Positions 46,495-58,299 are shown, counted from the stretch's first letter. The stretch: DNA of 64,000 nt from Congeria kusceri (GCA_027627225.1 CM051026.1:8871425-8935424), one strand, 5' to 3'. Translations and numbers: made by a program. Notes: generated by a model from the sequence alone, not told the origin.

Positions 46495-47148
46495 GATGTT
46501 CTAGCATTCATAAATAATAAAATTCATAGACAAAATCAACATTGAATCATTTATTTTTCCTATCGTCCCTTGATAAACTGCTCCGATGTTCAGATAACAC
46601 AAGCAATCCAAATTTTCCATGTTGAAACATATTATTAAAAAAAGACCAAGCATCGCTCACCTAGCTACAGATGCATTTTGACAAACAAGGATTTAAATTA
46701 AAACGTGTGAAAGGTTTTCAATAAAGAAAATAAGGTCTTTTTTAATATTGTATTAAACGTGGTTTAAACCATTTCTGTAAATAGGTAAACGCTATAATTA
46801 TAGAAAAATTCAGAACAACAGACCATCCCAAAAGCTCATTTTGATTATTTGTACAATAATAAGGTCTAAACATTACAGTAGCACAAGTTGCATACAACCT
46901 TTTAAAAATGTGTAAACACACTCTAAACAATTGTACAACTGAGACATTTGCATTAAAGGTACTGGCAACCAGTATCAACAGAAATATTTTTTCACATGTG
47001 CCATCAATACAAAAATTCAACAGTGCAGCTCGTTTTAATCTTTAAATTACAAGAGAAACATCTACTGGTGGCAACGCATGGCTGCTGATTATATGATCTA
47101 GCTATGACAGATATTCCCGATAACTAGAGAAATGTGCTACTAATCATA
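46495..47148. other. No gene seen
   Basis: AT-rich spacer. No domain or repeat recognised. Confidence 0.5.
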
Positions 47149-47151
47149 AAT

Positions 47152-47825
47152 ATAACAAGAAATGTCTTTAAAAAAAGACAATTTGATGTTGAAATTAATA
47201 TTGAGATGTCATTTAAAAATTACCTAAACAGATGGCCAAGATGATCGGTTACGTGACTTCTCAGACCCCAGATTTTTTGGTCCCCACCAATATTAGACTT
47301 ATTGGACCCCAGATTTTTTGGTCCCCACCAATATTAGACTTATTGGACCCCAGGTTTTTTGGTCCCCACCAATATTAGACTTATTGGACCCCAGGTTTTT
47401 TGGTCCCCACCAATATTAGACTTATTGGACCCCAGGTTTTTTGGTCCCCACCAATATTAGACTTATTGGACCCCAGGTTTTTTGGTCCCCACCAATATTA
47501 GACTTATTGGACCCCAGGTTTTTTGGTCCCCACCAATATTAGACTTATTGGACCCCAGGTTTTTTGGTATCCACCAATATTAGACTTATTGGACCCCAGG
47601 TTTTTTGGTCCCCACCAATATTAGACTTATTGGACCCCAGATTTTTTGGTCCCCACCAATATTAGACTTATTGGACCCCAGGTTTTTTGGTCCCCACCAA
47701 TATTAGACTTATTGGACCCCAGGTTTTTTGGTCCCCACCAATATTAGACTTATTGGACCCCAGGTTTTTTTCCGACACTATAAGAAAACTTCTCGGACCC
47801 AAAAGTTAATTTGAGATAAATTTAT
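47152..47825 (+). mobile_element. AACAAG element with 41-bp satellite expansion
   Basis: It begins AACAAGAAATGTCTTTAAAA, AAAGACAATTT (hairpin). After TGATCGGTTACGTGACTTCT come about 12 units of 41 bp (47278-47770): GGTCCCCACCAATATTAGAC, TTATTGGACCCCAGGTTTTT. It closes with AAGAAAACTTCTCGGACCCA. The copy at 33800-34014 (opposite strand) has the same flanks with only about two decayed modules. Units differ at one or two sites. Confidence 0.9.
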
Positions 47826-47829
47826 TAAT

Positions 47830-49100
47830 TTAAAAATTAAATAAAATTATTAACAATGTCAGAAAATAATTTCTGGAATGATTTAAAAGTATTATGTATC
47901 AGACGAGTCTATATAGTAATTTATAGTACCGGTAATATACCATTCATGTTAGTTACATAATATAATAACGATTTGAAGTCAAATATGCATTTAAACTGTG
48001 TATCCCAATAAAAAGCAATAGTAAGGGAACATTCAACGACTTTTGAAATGTTAAGACTTTATATTTGATAACGCAAGATAAACATTCATAAGACTATGAC
48101 AATTTTAAATTATATCAGTAGAAATAGGATATATATGGGGTTCCTGTGTATAATTAGCATTGCAAATTGTGTATTCATGCTACGCGAATAACATTTCGAC
48201 GTACATGTATTCCGAATCTTCTTTCATAACATTTTATCAATAGAAAATGTAGGATTTTTTTTATAGATTAAATAACATCTACTGGAGAAGTTGATAGAAA
48301 GATGCAATTATAAATAATCGTTAATAAATCGTTACCACAATTTTAATTCAAATTAACAGTAAGTTTATAATATAAATTCCCCATTTATTGAAATTTTTAG
48401 GTTTATGATTCTCTTAACGCTATTATTGATGCATGTACGAGTACAATAACGCAACTATACAACGGTTGCTAGCTACGCGCGCTATTTTTAGAATGGCACT
48501 TCTGTTTCTGGAATGTGATGAACTCGCTAGAATCAATGGGCTATGTTGAACGGAAACACTGGACTGAGATTTATGAATGGGAACATTGCACAATTGCTAT
48601 TTATAGAGCATACAGCTTATATAAATGTTGGCTAAACGAAATAGTTATTTATTATATAAATGAATATAGCACTCTGTTTATGGCATACAATGAGAAAATA
48701 CGTTCATAATTAGCCTCAGTTGTAAAGTATATGTTGAAGATATGTGTATCACTTTTATGTAAACAATTATGTAAATTTTTTATCCCAAAAAGTATGCAAC
48801 AGTTATTGGTAAACCATTGTTTGAAGTTTGCATTCCCTAGAATTAGAAAATTTGCCCAATTCTATTGGCATTCAATTTTCTTGCTGCATAATTATCGCAA
48901 GAAAATCTGGGTCAAAAGTGATCTTAGACAGCTACGCCGAAAAAATTCAAATGCCTTAGCCTTAACAATTTTCAGAAAAATAAGAGGACCATGAATCTTG
49001 AAGATTCTTTGTGTTCTGATCAACCACGGTAGATAGAGCGCGAATTTGTTTAATGACGTCACGGTCAAGCTCTGTTTGTTTATGTGAATTTTGAAGAACT
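47830..49100. other. No gene recognised
   Basis: AT-rich. Two adjacent plus-strand open frames (48515-48709 and 48731-48994) have mixed amino-acid composition but no family signature and no clear splice sites. I would not call them genes. Confidence 0.4.
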
Positions 49101-49104
49101 CAGT

Positions 49105-49335
49105 TATGCAGTTTGAAGTACACACTTTGAATTGTGAACTATGAAGTGTAAATTGTGAAGCGTTAACTATGAAGTATGAAGAGTGAGTATAAATGTTAAA
49201 ATGTGAACTATGAAGTATGAAGTGCGTACTATGAAGTGTAAAGTATGAAATGTGAAATATATTATACTATATCGTATACTGTATAGTGTATTATGACGTG
49301 TGAAGTGTGAACTATGGACTGTGAACTGTGAAAGT
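49105..49335. repeat. Degenerate GTGAA/ATGAAGT short repeat
   Basis: Blocks such as TGAACTATGAAGTGTAAA, GAAGTATGAAGAGTGAG and GTGAACTATGGACTGTGAAC recur with a 7-9 bp rhythm, a decayed microsatellite. Confidence 0.7.
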
Positions 49336-49339
49336 CTAA

Positions 49340-50075
49340 AGTCACCACTGGGCTTTCGTACATACAGCATGAGGTTTTTACGACTTTTATCATAATCACG
49401 AGTCACACTGTACATGTTTGAAATATAACTGTACTAACAATCGTGTTTTCAATTCTGATATAGGTTATGGTTTGCGAATGGAAACAGTTAAAGGGACATA
49501 TTGATGGGAATTTGACAATAACATTTGTAAATAAAAGTTCATTGACAGAAAATTAAATAAAGCACTACTAACAATAATAGTCTTGATTACAGAAACAATT
49601 GACAAATGATTTAATATTACAGCAAAACATCCGAGACACTTTCACGGTCATTGCAATATTAGTAGTAGCTGTAGTAAAACTAATATGAATTATATGTACA
49701 TATTTTACCCTTACGGGCATGGACAACATTGATAACATTTATATAGCGCAGTAAAGCTCGCAATAAAGTGAAGCAACTTTGTATAGGTGCGTTCAAATCT
49801 TACTGGAAAACGTATCTAAAAACGTTTTATACAATTTCATATATACATTTTTGCTACTTGTAAAATATACTGTAGATAAATAGGAATATCTCGTTTTTTT
49901 ATTATGTATCTGCATTTTTGTACAATATGCCACTTTAAAGGAAACGTTTCATAATAACCTCATTATTGTAGTTAATAATTATTTGATAATATAGCTAAAA
50001 CAATGGTCATCCAAGAGACTTTTACCGGCATGGAAAAATTAGTACTAGTAATTGTAAAACAGGAATATTGATTTA
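49340..50075. other. No gene seen
   Basis: AT-rich. Nothing recognised. Confidence 0.5.
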
Positions 50076-50079
50076 ATCG

Positions 50080-50430
50080 ATGGCTGCTCCCGAACCCTGC
50101 ATTGACCTTGAAATGTGGCATTGACTTTACCCTATGGACCTGATTCATGAAAGACACCCTGACTTAATGAGACAAACATTTGTGTAAAGAGATTAAAAAA
50201 ACAACAACCATTAAAAACAATAACCATTGTATATTATATGTATAAGTTCGGAGAAGCAAAAAGCCAATTCCGGTGTTTGACCTTTAAATATACTCTTGAG
50301 CTTTGACCTACAGTCATGGTTCATGGCTTAACATGCTGCCTTACTAGACACGACACACTGGGACTGGGCGGGACGGGACAAAGTGAGTCCTGTATAGCCC
50401 CCCCCCCCATCATGATTGGCGGGGGTAAAT
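50080..50430 (+). mobile_element. Tandem-core element remnant with terminal hairpin
   Basis: ATTGACCTTGAAATGTGGCA, CCTATGGACCTGATTCATGA and GGGACTGGGCGGGACGGGAC are followed by TATAGCCCCCCCCCCCATCA, TGATTGGCGGGGGTAAATAA. The G-rich tail and hairpin match the shared terminus, although GCATA is replaced by GTAAATA. Confidence 0.55.
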
Positions 50431-50875
50431 AAGCAATAAAATATGGAAACACTTTCAGCTGGTATTTTGCGATTGTTATTGCTCAAAACAATCGTCCGGA
50501 TTGTGAATGTACAAAGTGGATAAATTGGCCAGAATATAGGTCTATAGATATGCACATTACAAAGGGCTGCTCAGGCAAGATTACCTAGTTTTAGGAAAGG
50601 CCTTAGGCTATATTAGTCGTGCACGACAAGTAAATGTATCTAAAATGATAAAAATTTAGAACATATTAACTAATCAAACAACTTCAAACTGCATCTGTCT
50701 CCATCACCATTTCACTGATATGTCAGTCACCACGTGACGAGATATAGAAAGATAATCATCCCAACAATGGTACACATTTACACTGAAATAGCATGTCACT
50801 GTCATTTAACGGGACCATTTTCATAGTTAACTTTTCAATTTCCTATTGCTGTAATGTTACATAAACGTTAAACAT

Positions 50876-51503
50876 CCAGGCACGTGTTACCATTATAATG
50901 TCTTACTACATGTAATACCTTTCACCAGCCAATGTGAATCACAAAAACATTGCCCTTATGTCCGCTTTACAAATTATTGCAAAATGTTGGCAGTGATATT
51001 TTTTGTGTGTGAAATCAGGGCTTTTATTGGCTAATTTTATAGCCATTATATTCCCAGTGGCAAAAAGTGTCGTTTTTTCCTAAATCATGCAGTCCCAAAG
51101 TTCGCAATTATTGGATTGACTTTCAGATGTTTGGAAATAAGAGGTGTTCAATGCAGAAAAAATACTGTTGAAGTTTTAATAACCGTTTTACTGATTTGTT
51201 TTTGTTCAGAACATTCTTTTTTTTAATGTAGTTTTATCAATAATTCTTCACATTTTATTAATCAAACAATTATACTTTTCCCCAATTTTATGTGAATTGA
51301 TGCTAAAAGTCCCAATTTCATGGATATAGGTCATATTTCCAAAATGGTGAAAAGCCCTGGAACAAATATTAACGATGTAGCCCAGATGTGCTATGCAGTT
51401 TTTATTTAGACAAAACTGAATTTTTCAATCAAAAATATCAATGAAATGAAATGAAACATCATAATAAAACGTGTATTGGCACTTTATTGTGACACGTGCC
51501 TGG
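50876..51503. mobile_element. MITE with CCAGGCACGTGT ends, carrying a nested element
   Basis: The left end CCAGGCACGTGTTACCATTA and the right end (reverse complement) CCAGGCACGTGTCACAATAA form an inverted repeat of at least 12 exact bases. The target duplication is unclear. A second element sits inside at 51016-51359. No transposase coding. Confidence 0.6.
51016..51359. mobile_element. Nested hAT-like MITE
   Basis: Ends CAGGGCTTTTATTGGC and (reverse complement) CAGGGCTTTTCACCAT give a 10-bp exact inverted repeat of hAT style. The presumed 8-bp duplication (TGTGAAAT / GAACAAAT) is poor, so the assignment is tentative. Confidence 0.5.
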
Positions 51504-51509
51504 TGACAT

Positions 51510-52090
51510 ACGGGGTCATTTCATGCAGATATATAGACAATCACAGTCCAGAGTCTGCAATATTTAGCATGCGACGTAGTAAACTAGTTTAAATCCACAT
51601 CACCGATATATAACTTGGTGATAAATAATTTAAGTCAATAATCTGACCACCAACGTTTTTAAGATATTAAATTGTAGACGTTGATCCAAGACGTCCTGTG
51701 ATACATTGAGCCTTTACTCACTCTGTCAGGTGATTTTAAGACATATCATTCATTGACGAGGTGAAAGAGTGAATGATAACCTGATTATGCTGACTGAAAT
51801 AGTATCATCCCACTTTGGGTTTTTAATTTGGTCACAGTAATAGGAACAGGGATTGCGCAATCAATTGTCCGTATTGCCCAGCTTGTCCCAGAGCCTGTAC
51901 GGACGAGTGACATCTTGCCACAATTACTGATAAATACTGTACATTACGGACGAGCAGCAAAATCATTTGTCAAAAAACAGATGAGTAAGGCAATATGAGA
52001 TTTCGCAACCCCTGGTAGATATCGCATATAAAGGTTTTCATATGCAACAAACCTTGGGTGCAGTTTGGCTGCAGTTGGCAGTCATCAAAG
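51510..52090. other. No gene seen
   Basis: No gene recognised. It lies downstream (minus strand) of the exon-like segment at 52093-52164 and could be its 3' UTR. Confidence 0.4.
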
Positions 52091-52092
52091 CA

Positions 52093-52164
52093 CTAATCAC
52101 TGGGCGGTCCTTCAAAGTTCCAGTCCCATGTACAGGTGACATCTGAGGTGTAGCCTTCAACACT
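52093..52164 (-). CDS. Possible terminal coding exon (24 codons, unrecognised)
   Basis: On the minus strand a good acceptor (GTCTGTTATTACAG, ending at 52165) opens 23 codons and TAG: SVEGYTSDVTCTWDWNFEGP then PSD. Base composition is clearly less AT-rich than on either side. It would be the last exon of a minus-strand gene whose upstream part should lie to the right, but I could not find a convincing partner exon in this window. Family unknown. Confidence 0.35.
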   Translation of the reverse strand, partial: SVEGYTSDVTCTWDWNFEGPPSD

Positions 52165-52169
52165 CTGTA

Positions 52170-53090
52170 ATAACAGACGAACATTGTATATATCAAATAC
52201 AACCAACTTCATAGTTCATAACACTGAAATCAATGTAGAATTCAGAAAATTTCTGTTCACTAAAGCACTTCCTGGTAAGTTGTGAGACGAGCAGTAATTT
52301 ACTACCTGGGTACCTACCACTGAATTACCAGGGTACCAAAAATGTTTTTTTCCCTATTACAGAAACCAATCACCATTGATTTATTGTATCGAATAGCATA
52401 TTTATACAGGCATTTGAAACACTTAATGCCTTAACTTTGAGTTAAGTATTCATATAGTAACTATGAAAATGTTTTGTACTAAGATATTACTGTATAGTAC
52501 CAATATATGTATTGGTATGTAATAAATTGTGCTCAGTGGAAATTGAAAACATAAATACATTGAAGTTTTCAACTTTATGTTACTTTTAAGCTTAGAATGA
52601 TATAGTTTTCTTGCTACATTAATTGTTCTTATTTTGACTACATAGCTAAATAAAAAATTGTGAATGGTTCGGACGGCTTCAACCAAGCATCAGACAGCAT
52701 CCTCCAAACTGTCCACACCATGGAATTCAAATAAATATGAAATGTAAAAAACAAATTTATTGGACAATATTTATCATCTATTTAGATTTGCAGTAATATT
52801 GTGTCCTATTTAAATACGCAAATAAAAAATATCTGTTGAAAATAGAACTACTCTTTTTTAGGTTTCAGAACTTATATAAAAAAAACCTGTCACGCAAACA
52901 CGAGAAGACATGCATGAACTATTATTATATTTATATCAACACGAAACAGCATATGAACACCCCAAGATCTCCGACATTTGTTCAATTCTTACAGAGCATG
53001 TAAATATGATCTTGTATGCTGTTGCTGTCTTGCAAGACATTCATTTAAGTTTCATTGAAAATGGATATTTTGATATAACCATTGTTAATC
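52170..53090. other. No gene recognised
   Basis: AT-rich. A GC-richer patch at about 52668-52735 is open on both strands but has no recognisable motif or convincing splice sites. Confidence 0.45.
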
Positions 53091-53428
53091 TGGCAGTGTT
53101 CATTCTGGGGTAAGTTGCAGGCAGGCCAATGGCCCATCAGCCACAAAGGGGAAATGTCAAGAAACATCAAATTACTCCTTTCATTGTGCAATAACCACAC
53201 AAATGTATCTAACCAACCTTTCTGAGATTTGTGAACGTCAACGTTTTTGAAAGATTTATCAGGTTTTTTCAACTCAACCTGCAGATGAAGTACGGCTACG
53301 GCCGAATCAATGAATGTTTTCTCGCCCTCATTTTCAACGATGTTCTCATTTTGCCTACGAGTTTTGGTGGAAATGTGAAAAAAAAAAATTCCATCAATGC
53401 TCACTGTTTCTGCTTTCCGCTTTGACAA
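53045..53428 (-). pseudogene. hAT-associated zinc-finger protein fragment
   Basis: The ATG at 53428 opens MSKRKAETVSIDG, then TKTRRQNENIVENEGEK, VAVLHLQVELKKPDKSFKNV and KGWLDTFVWLLHNERSNLMF. This layout resembles the N-terminus of ZNF862-like / TTF-type zinc-finger proteins derived from hAT transposons, in which a Cys pair should follow LMF. Here it reads LDISPLW and the frame runs out through the terminal repeat, so the zinc finger and everything after it is deleted. The ORF crosses the element end at 53094, confirming it is a remnant. Confidence 0.55.
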
Positions 53429-53736
53429 CTTTGACCATATCTGCCAATGAAATCACTAGTTATAAAACAGTGCGCGCAGTAGCCTGGCAACGGTTAATTT
53501 CCATTAACTATCAGGCTATACGATGTTTACAATTTGCAATACAATTTACGATGAATTCATTCGAAAAAAAATCGCCTGCAGACGGAATTTCCTGTGCGCC
53601 TGTTATATTTATCATTATATTTATCGCCTGTTATATTTATCAAGCGCCAAAATGGCGCACGGACAGTATTTTTGTTGCGCCCATTTATTTTTCTTTCGCG
53701 GGAATCCCGCAAAGGCGAGGCCCAGAATGAACACTG
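53094..53736 (-). mobile_element. Internally deleted hAT-like element
   Basis: The ends are CAGTGTTCATTCTGGG at 53094-53109 and CCCAGAATGAACACTG at 53721-53736, an exact 16-bp inverted repeat of hAT style. The element holds the start of a zinc-finger ORF on the minus strand. No matching 8-bp flanks were found (TAATCTGG and ATCAGGCA). At 643 bp it is far too short to encode a hAT transposase. Confidence 0.65.
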
Positions 53737-53836
53737 ATCAGGCAAACAGTTTTGCACGCTAATTGCAAGACAAAACACTTCTTGACTTGGTTGAGATTGC
53801 AAAAACAGAATTCATGTAAACTTGAATGTATAAAAA

Positions 53837-54336
53837 CAAGAGCTGTCAGAGGACAGTGCGCTCTACTATTCGAAGTAGTTCAGTTGGTGCATATTTTGGA
53901 AAGTGGAGGGGGCATACATTTGTTAAAATACAAAACTTTTAAGTGAAGCCTTGTATAGTTAATAAATTTTTGAAACAAAAATTTTAACAACAAAGTCTAT
54001 GTAAAAAGTGGGCTAACTGTCAAAATACAAAACAGATTTATGGGTAATGTTGCCCCTGATACTACAGTTGATGACAAAGGTTAGTTCCAAGTTTCAAGTG
54101 AATAACTATGTAGTTTTTAAGTTACAAAACTGTTGAATATAAACTTCAAAAACTTCAAAAAGTGACATAACTCTGTCAAAATACAAAACAGAGCTATGGG
54201 GAATGTTCACCCTGATTCTGGTGTTGCTGACGAAGGTATATTCCAAGTTTCAAGTGAATAGCTTTTGTAGTATTGACGTTACAAAACGTTTGAATATAAA
54301 CATCAACCAGAAAATCTATGTGAAAAAGGAGCATAA
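53837..54336 (+). mobile_element. Tandem-core element, family I (~160-bp monomer)
   Basis: It opens ACAAGAGCTGTCAGAGGACA, GTGCGCTCTACTATTCG, the same start as family A. About three monomers carry GTGACATAACTCTGTCAAAA, TACAAAACAGAGCTATGGGG, CCTGATTCTGGTGTTGCTGA and TTCCAAGTTTCAAGTGAATA. Its right side passes into the duplicated block at 54337. Confidence 0.7.
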
Positions 54337-54916
54337 CTTTGTCAAAATACAAAACAGTGTTATAGATGTGGCGATAATTATGATATGGTTAGTGATTACG
54401 ACGACCACAGCAATGAAGACAACGATGCTGTTGCTTCCGATGCTGATGATGATAATGAATATGACGACGGTGACGATGATGATGACATTGATGAAGAAGA
54501 TTAAGAATAAGACAACGCTATGGCGAACACGATAATGATAATGATGAAGAAGACAATGATGACTATGACAATGATGATGGTGACTATGATGATAATGATG
54601 AAGAATTAAATATGAAATTTTTTCTATTTTTGGAACTATTTTGCTGCATTTTCACATTTGCAGACATTAAAGTTTTGAAAGTGAACTGTCTTTGCATAGA
54701 GGTGTGTATACTTAACAACACTGCTTTTAAATGAATTGACTCCCAATTAAAAGTAGACCAAAGTAAATCGGATATGCCGAGAGTTTACCACAGCGTCCCA
54801 AGCTCGGAACAGGCTGTGCTAACCTAAGTTGTAATGTCCAAACTATGTTTTAAGTTATAGTATTTAGTGTTTCTTTTTCTGACTGTTTTTCGTGATCAAC
54901 AACCATTCAAAATGCC
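54337..54916. repeat. 580-bp direct repeat, copy 1
   Basis: From CTTTGTCAAAATACAAAACA to AACCATTCAAAATGCC. It is nearly identical to 55765-56344 (only isolated changes such as GCTTCCGATG versus GCTTCTGATG), 1428 bp apart. It includes a GAT-rich tract at 54400-54605. Confidence 0.95.
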
Positions 54917-54919
54917 AAC

Positions 54920-55760
54920 AAATCCTGTTTCAACGCCTTTAAAGTGTCCTTTTTATGATACAAACATGCATCTATTTGTGAAAAATATTTATGCGCAGTA
55001 ACATATTACACCGCACAGAAAGCATTCAACCTTCATCCGAACATTGGTGGATTTTCCCTAATTACTTGCAACCCCGATAGATATAATAGAGTTTACAATT
55101 TGCAACTACAAACGAAATCACTTTCTATAAATCAGTCATGCAGCATTCCTAATATGGAACATTGTCCAAATTTTACTTCAAGGCCAAAACATCCAGCATT
55201 ATCTGTGCTTCTCAAGTTTATAAAGACAAGACCAGACAAAACTACTTTTATTTATGCTCGGAGATACATCACAAGGAAACATTTGCTATTTATAGCTATT
55301 GACCGACTTAAATATTCAATAATTGCTAACGCACAAACGCTGCATGGACGGTGTTCAGGAGGACCAAAATATATTGATTGATGCTTGTTGTAACGTTGTC
55401 TGCATGCAAAGCACGTACTGTAGATCACCGTTATTTCGAACACCATTAATCTGAATTCCTTGTTATTTCGTTGTTGTTTTTTGTACTTTAGTTGGATTTA
55501 CATTTGTTAGTTAATCAGTTCACATTCACTTGTAACAGATTCTAAATAAACTATATTGCGCCGTGTACAATAGTCAGAATGTCAGTGGAAATAATAAATA
55601 AGGAAAGCATCACTATTATATATATATACAGTTTGGCGATTTTTGCAACAATAACGTTATCTAGAAATGCTTAATTCAAACAATCATTATTTCGAAGTAT
55701 TTGTATTGGTACCGACTACGTCCAAATAACGAGGTTAGACTGTACCAGGTTTTTCAAGGG
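54920..55760. other. Spacer between the 580-bp repeats, no gene recognised
   Basis: AT-rich, with a (TA)n run at about 55614-55628. An open frame at 55100-55381 shows no known motif. Confidence 0.45.
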
Positions 55761-55764
55761 CAAG

Positions 55765-56344
55765 CTTTGTCAAAATACAAAACAGTGTTATAGATGTGGC
55801 GATAATTATGATATGGTTAGTGATTACGACGACCACAGCAATGAAGACAACGATGCTGTTGCTTCTGATGCTGATGATGATAATGAATATGACGACGGTG
55901 ACGATGATGATGACATTGATGAAGAAGATTAAGAATAAGACAACGCTATGGCGAACACGATAATGATAATGATGAAGAAGACAATGATGACTATGACAAT
56001 GATGATGGTGACTATGATGATAATGATGAAGAATTAAATATGAAATTTTTTCTATTTTTGGAACTATTTTGCTGCATTTTCACATTTGCAGACATTAAAG
56101 TTTTGAAAGTGAACTGTCTTTGCATAGAGGTGTGTATACTTAACAACACTGCTTTTAAATGAATTGACTCCCAATTAAAAGTAGACCAAAGTAAATCGGA
56201 TATGCCGAGAGTTTACCACAGCGTCCCAAGCTCGGAACAGGCTGTGCTAACCTAAGTTGTAATGTCCAAACTATGTTTTAAGTTATAGTATTTAGTGTTT
56301 CTTTTTCTGACTGTTTTTTGTGATCAACAACCATTCAAAATGCC
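55765..56344. repeat. 580-bp direct repeat, copy 2
   Basis: Second copy of the block at 54337. A plus-strand frame, open from about 55675 to TAA at 55932, reads KGKLCQNTKQCYRCGDNYD followed by an Asp/Glu-rich tail ending DDDIDEED. In copy 1 the same frame is closed just upstream. The acidic tail is explained by the GAT-rich tract, so I do not call a gene. Confidence 0.95.
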
Positions 56345-56489
56345 TATGTACTTTTCTAATAAAAATTCAAAACCCATCTTCATGTACTGTTCAACTACAC
56401 ATTACCTCTACAATGAAGACACTTTTCAAGAAAATCCATTGGATACTCTGGGAGGAGTTGCATTCAAAATGAATTTTCCCTTTACAATA

Positions 56490-57603
56490 CACTACGTCTA
56501 GCGTGATTTCTGCCTTCTGCGACGCACCACCATGATTCAGCCCAGCGTGACACACTACTATAGTCACCGCGATACACCGTGGAACACTGTGGAACGCGGT
56601 GATGTCGCCGTGGCGAATCGCGGTGACCGCGGTGACAGTCTCAATAAAAAATGTTGATAAGAAATCGCCGTGGATCGCGGTGATTTTAGCGAGTCATAAT
56701 TTCACATTGAGCTTTTTAAAAAATATTTTACATTTTATTTCAGGTACGACCAAGAACGTGGTTTTCGGAAAATACGGAACATTATGACAAAACGGGAAAA
56801 TGAAAATATGCGTCAGTCAAATCACAAAGACCTCATCAAATTCGTTGTCCGATTCTATGACAAATCTTTGCATTTTTAATATGACTATCAAAACAATTGA
56901 TTAACATGTCGGTAAAAAACGTGATTTTATAACAATGATTGACATAACCAACACCTTTGTTCTCTGTAAAAGTTCGAAAGGCGGAGCTATGCACGTGCTC
57001 TTTCATAATAGGACGATTGCCACTGAGTAACAAACACGCGATTGGTTAAGCATGTCGCTTCTCTAAACAAAAGAAGCCAATTTTATCGCCGAGAAAGGTG
57101 TTATTTTATGGTTTCTTGTCGGCTTTACTTTGAAGACGTCAAACTGTCAATTCACGCAGATTGCGAATTTTCGCGAGACTTGTATTAATGCCCTTGACTC
57201 TTTGTTTACGATTTCACAACACAACTGCGAACATGGAACTTTGGAATAAATTATCAAAATAAAAAAGAGATCAAAATAAAAAAGATTAAAGTTGCAAACG
57301 GTGATTATATTAATTGGTAAGTATCGGTTAATAGAAGACGATTTGTACTTTGCGAATAGTATACGGTCTGAAATATCGAACTGTACTTGTTCATTCACAT
57401 GTACCTGTATTTCACCGCGACCCACCGCGACCGCAGTGGTCCACCGTGAGATTGATTTCCCGATAACGCCCGCGGTGCTCACCCACTATCACCGCGATTC
57501 TATCGCGATGGAACCACCTTTTAATCGCGGTGATTTTCCACGCTGACGAAAAATTGTCCACGGTGGGTCTGTGTTTTAGGCAGAAATCACGCTAGACGTA
57601 GTG
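56490..57603. mobile_element. CACTA-like non-autonomous DNA transposon, 1114 bp
   Basis: Perfect 25-bp terminal inverted repeats begin CACTACGTCTAGCGTGATTT (56490-56514; complement at 57579-57603) and are flanked by TA on both sides. The outer ~200 bp at each end are GC-rich and packed with subterminal motifs CGCGGTGA / TCACCGCG (for example near 56555, 56595, 56620, 56665, 57410, 57490, 57527), while the middle is AT-rich. CACTA start, 2-bp duplication and subterminal repeats fit the CACTA/Mirage/Chapaev group. No transposase domain is seen. Perfect TIRs suggest recent activity. Confidence 0.85.
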
Positions 57604-57609
57604 TACATA

Positions 57610-58265
57610 CAGGAAAATAATGAAAGGGCCATAACTTGCAAATGGAGGAGAAAAATTTAAATCCTCATTTATACTCACAAGTACACGTCCTATCTGGCCC
57701 ATATTCGACCTCAAAAGAGACCTTATGGCTATACACAAACAGTGCAAGTCTCTGTCCTCCACATTGTTTCGTGCTCAGGTGAGCTAAAATGTGGTTGGAC
57801 AGAACAGAGTGATTACTATAAGGCATCTGCCAAAAATGTGCGGGGGGCCCTAATTAGTAATAAAAGGTATCCATGCTTGAAGTTGAATTACAATAGCTCA
57901 ATTGGTTCTCGAGTAATTGAGCGGTAACCCTTTTGCTATTTTTTGTAACGGTGACCTTAACAGTGACCCCATCCACCCCCTATGTAATCCCAAGCCAGGT
58001 GTGGATATAAGGTATCTATGGATAAAGTTTCATTAAAATATTTCAATTCGTTCTTAAATTAGAGAGCTGAAACCAAATGTTGACTACGCCTCAAAATGAA
58101 AAATTAACAAAGAGCAATAAATCCAGAATTATTAATTGCAGAGTAACCGTTCTTGTGCACTGCACTTCTCCTCAATGAGATCTATCAGCCTATGAAGTTT
58201 CAAGTTAATACCTCTTACAGTCTAAGAGTTATGCTCAAGGCAAAAACGAAGTAAAATTTATTACA
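57610..58265 (+). mobile_element. Mixed tandem-core fragments (families C and B and another)
   Basis: 57625-57790 has GAAAGGGCCATAACTTGCAA. 57880-58060 is a family C unit (GGTGACCTTAACAGTGACCC, GTATCTATGGATAAAGTTTC). 58090-58250 is family B-like (CACTGCACTTCTCCTCAATG, CTAAGAGTTATGCTCAAGG). Confidence 0.65.
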
Positions 58266-58299
58266 GTGCTGTCTGAAATTTACATGCAGTTTAAGTTGA

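Noticed and set aside
55675..55932. Acidic C-terminal protein (KGKLCQNTKQCYRCGDNYD plus Asp/Glu tail)
   Set aside because: The acidic part is translation of a GAT-rich tract, the upstream part spans a duplication junction, and the other copy has a stop there.
54337..56344. LTR retrotransposon reading of the 580-bp direct repeats
   Set aside because: Ends are not TG...CA, no primer-binding site or polypurine tract was found, there is no gag/pol trace in the 848-bp spacer, and no target duplication.
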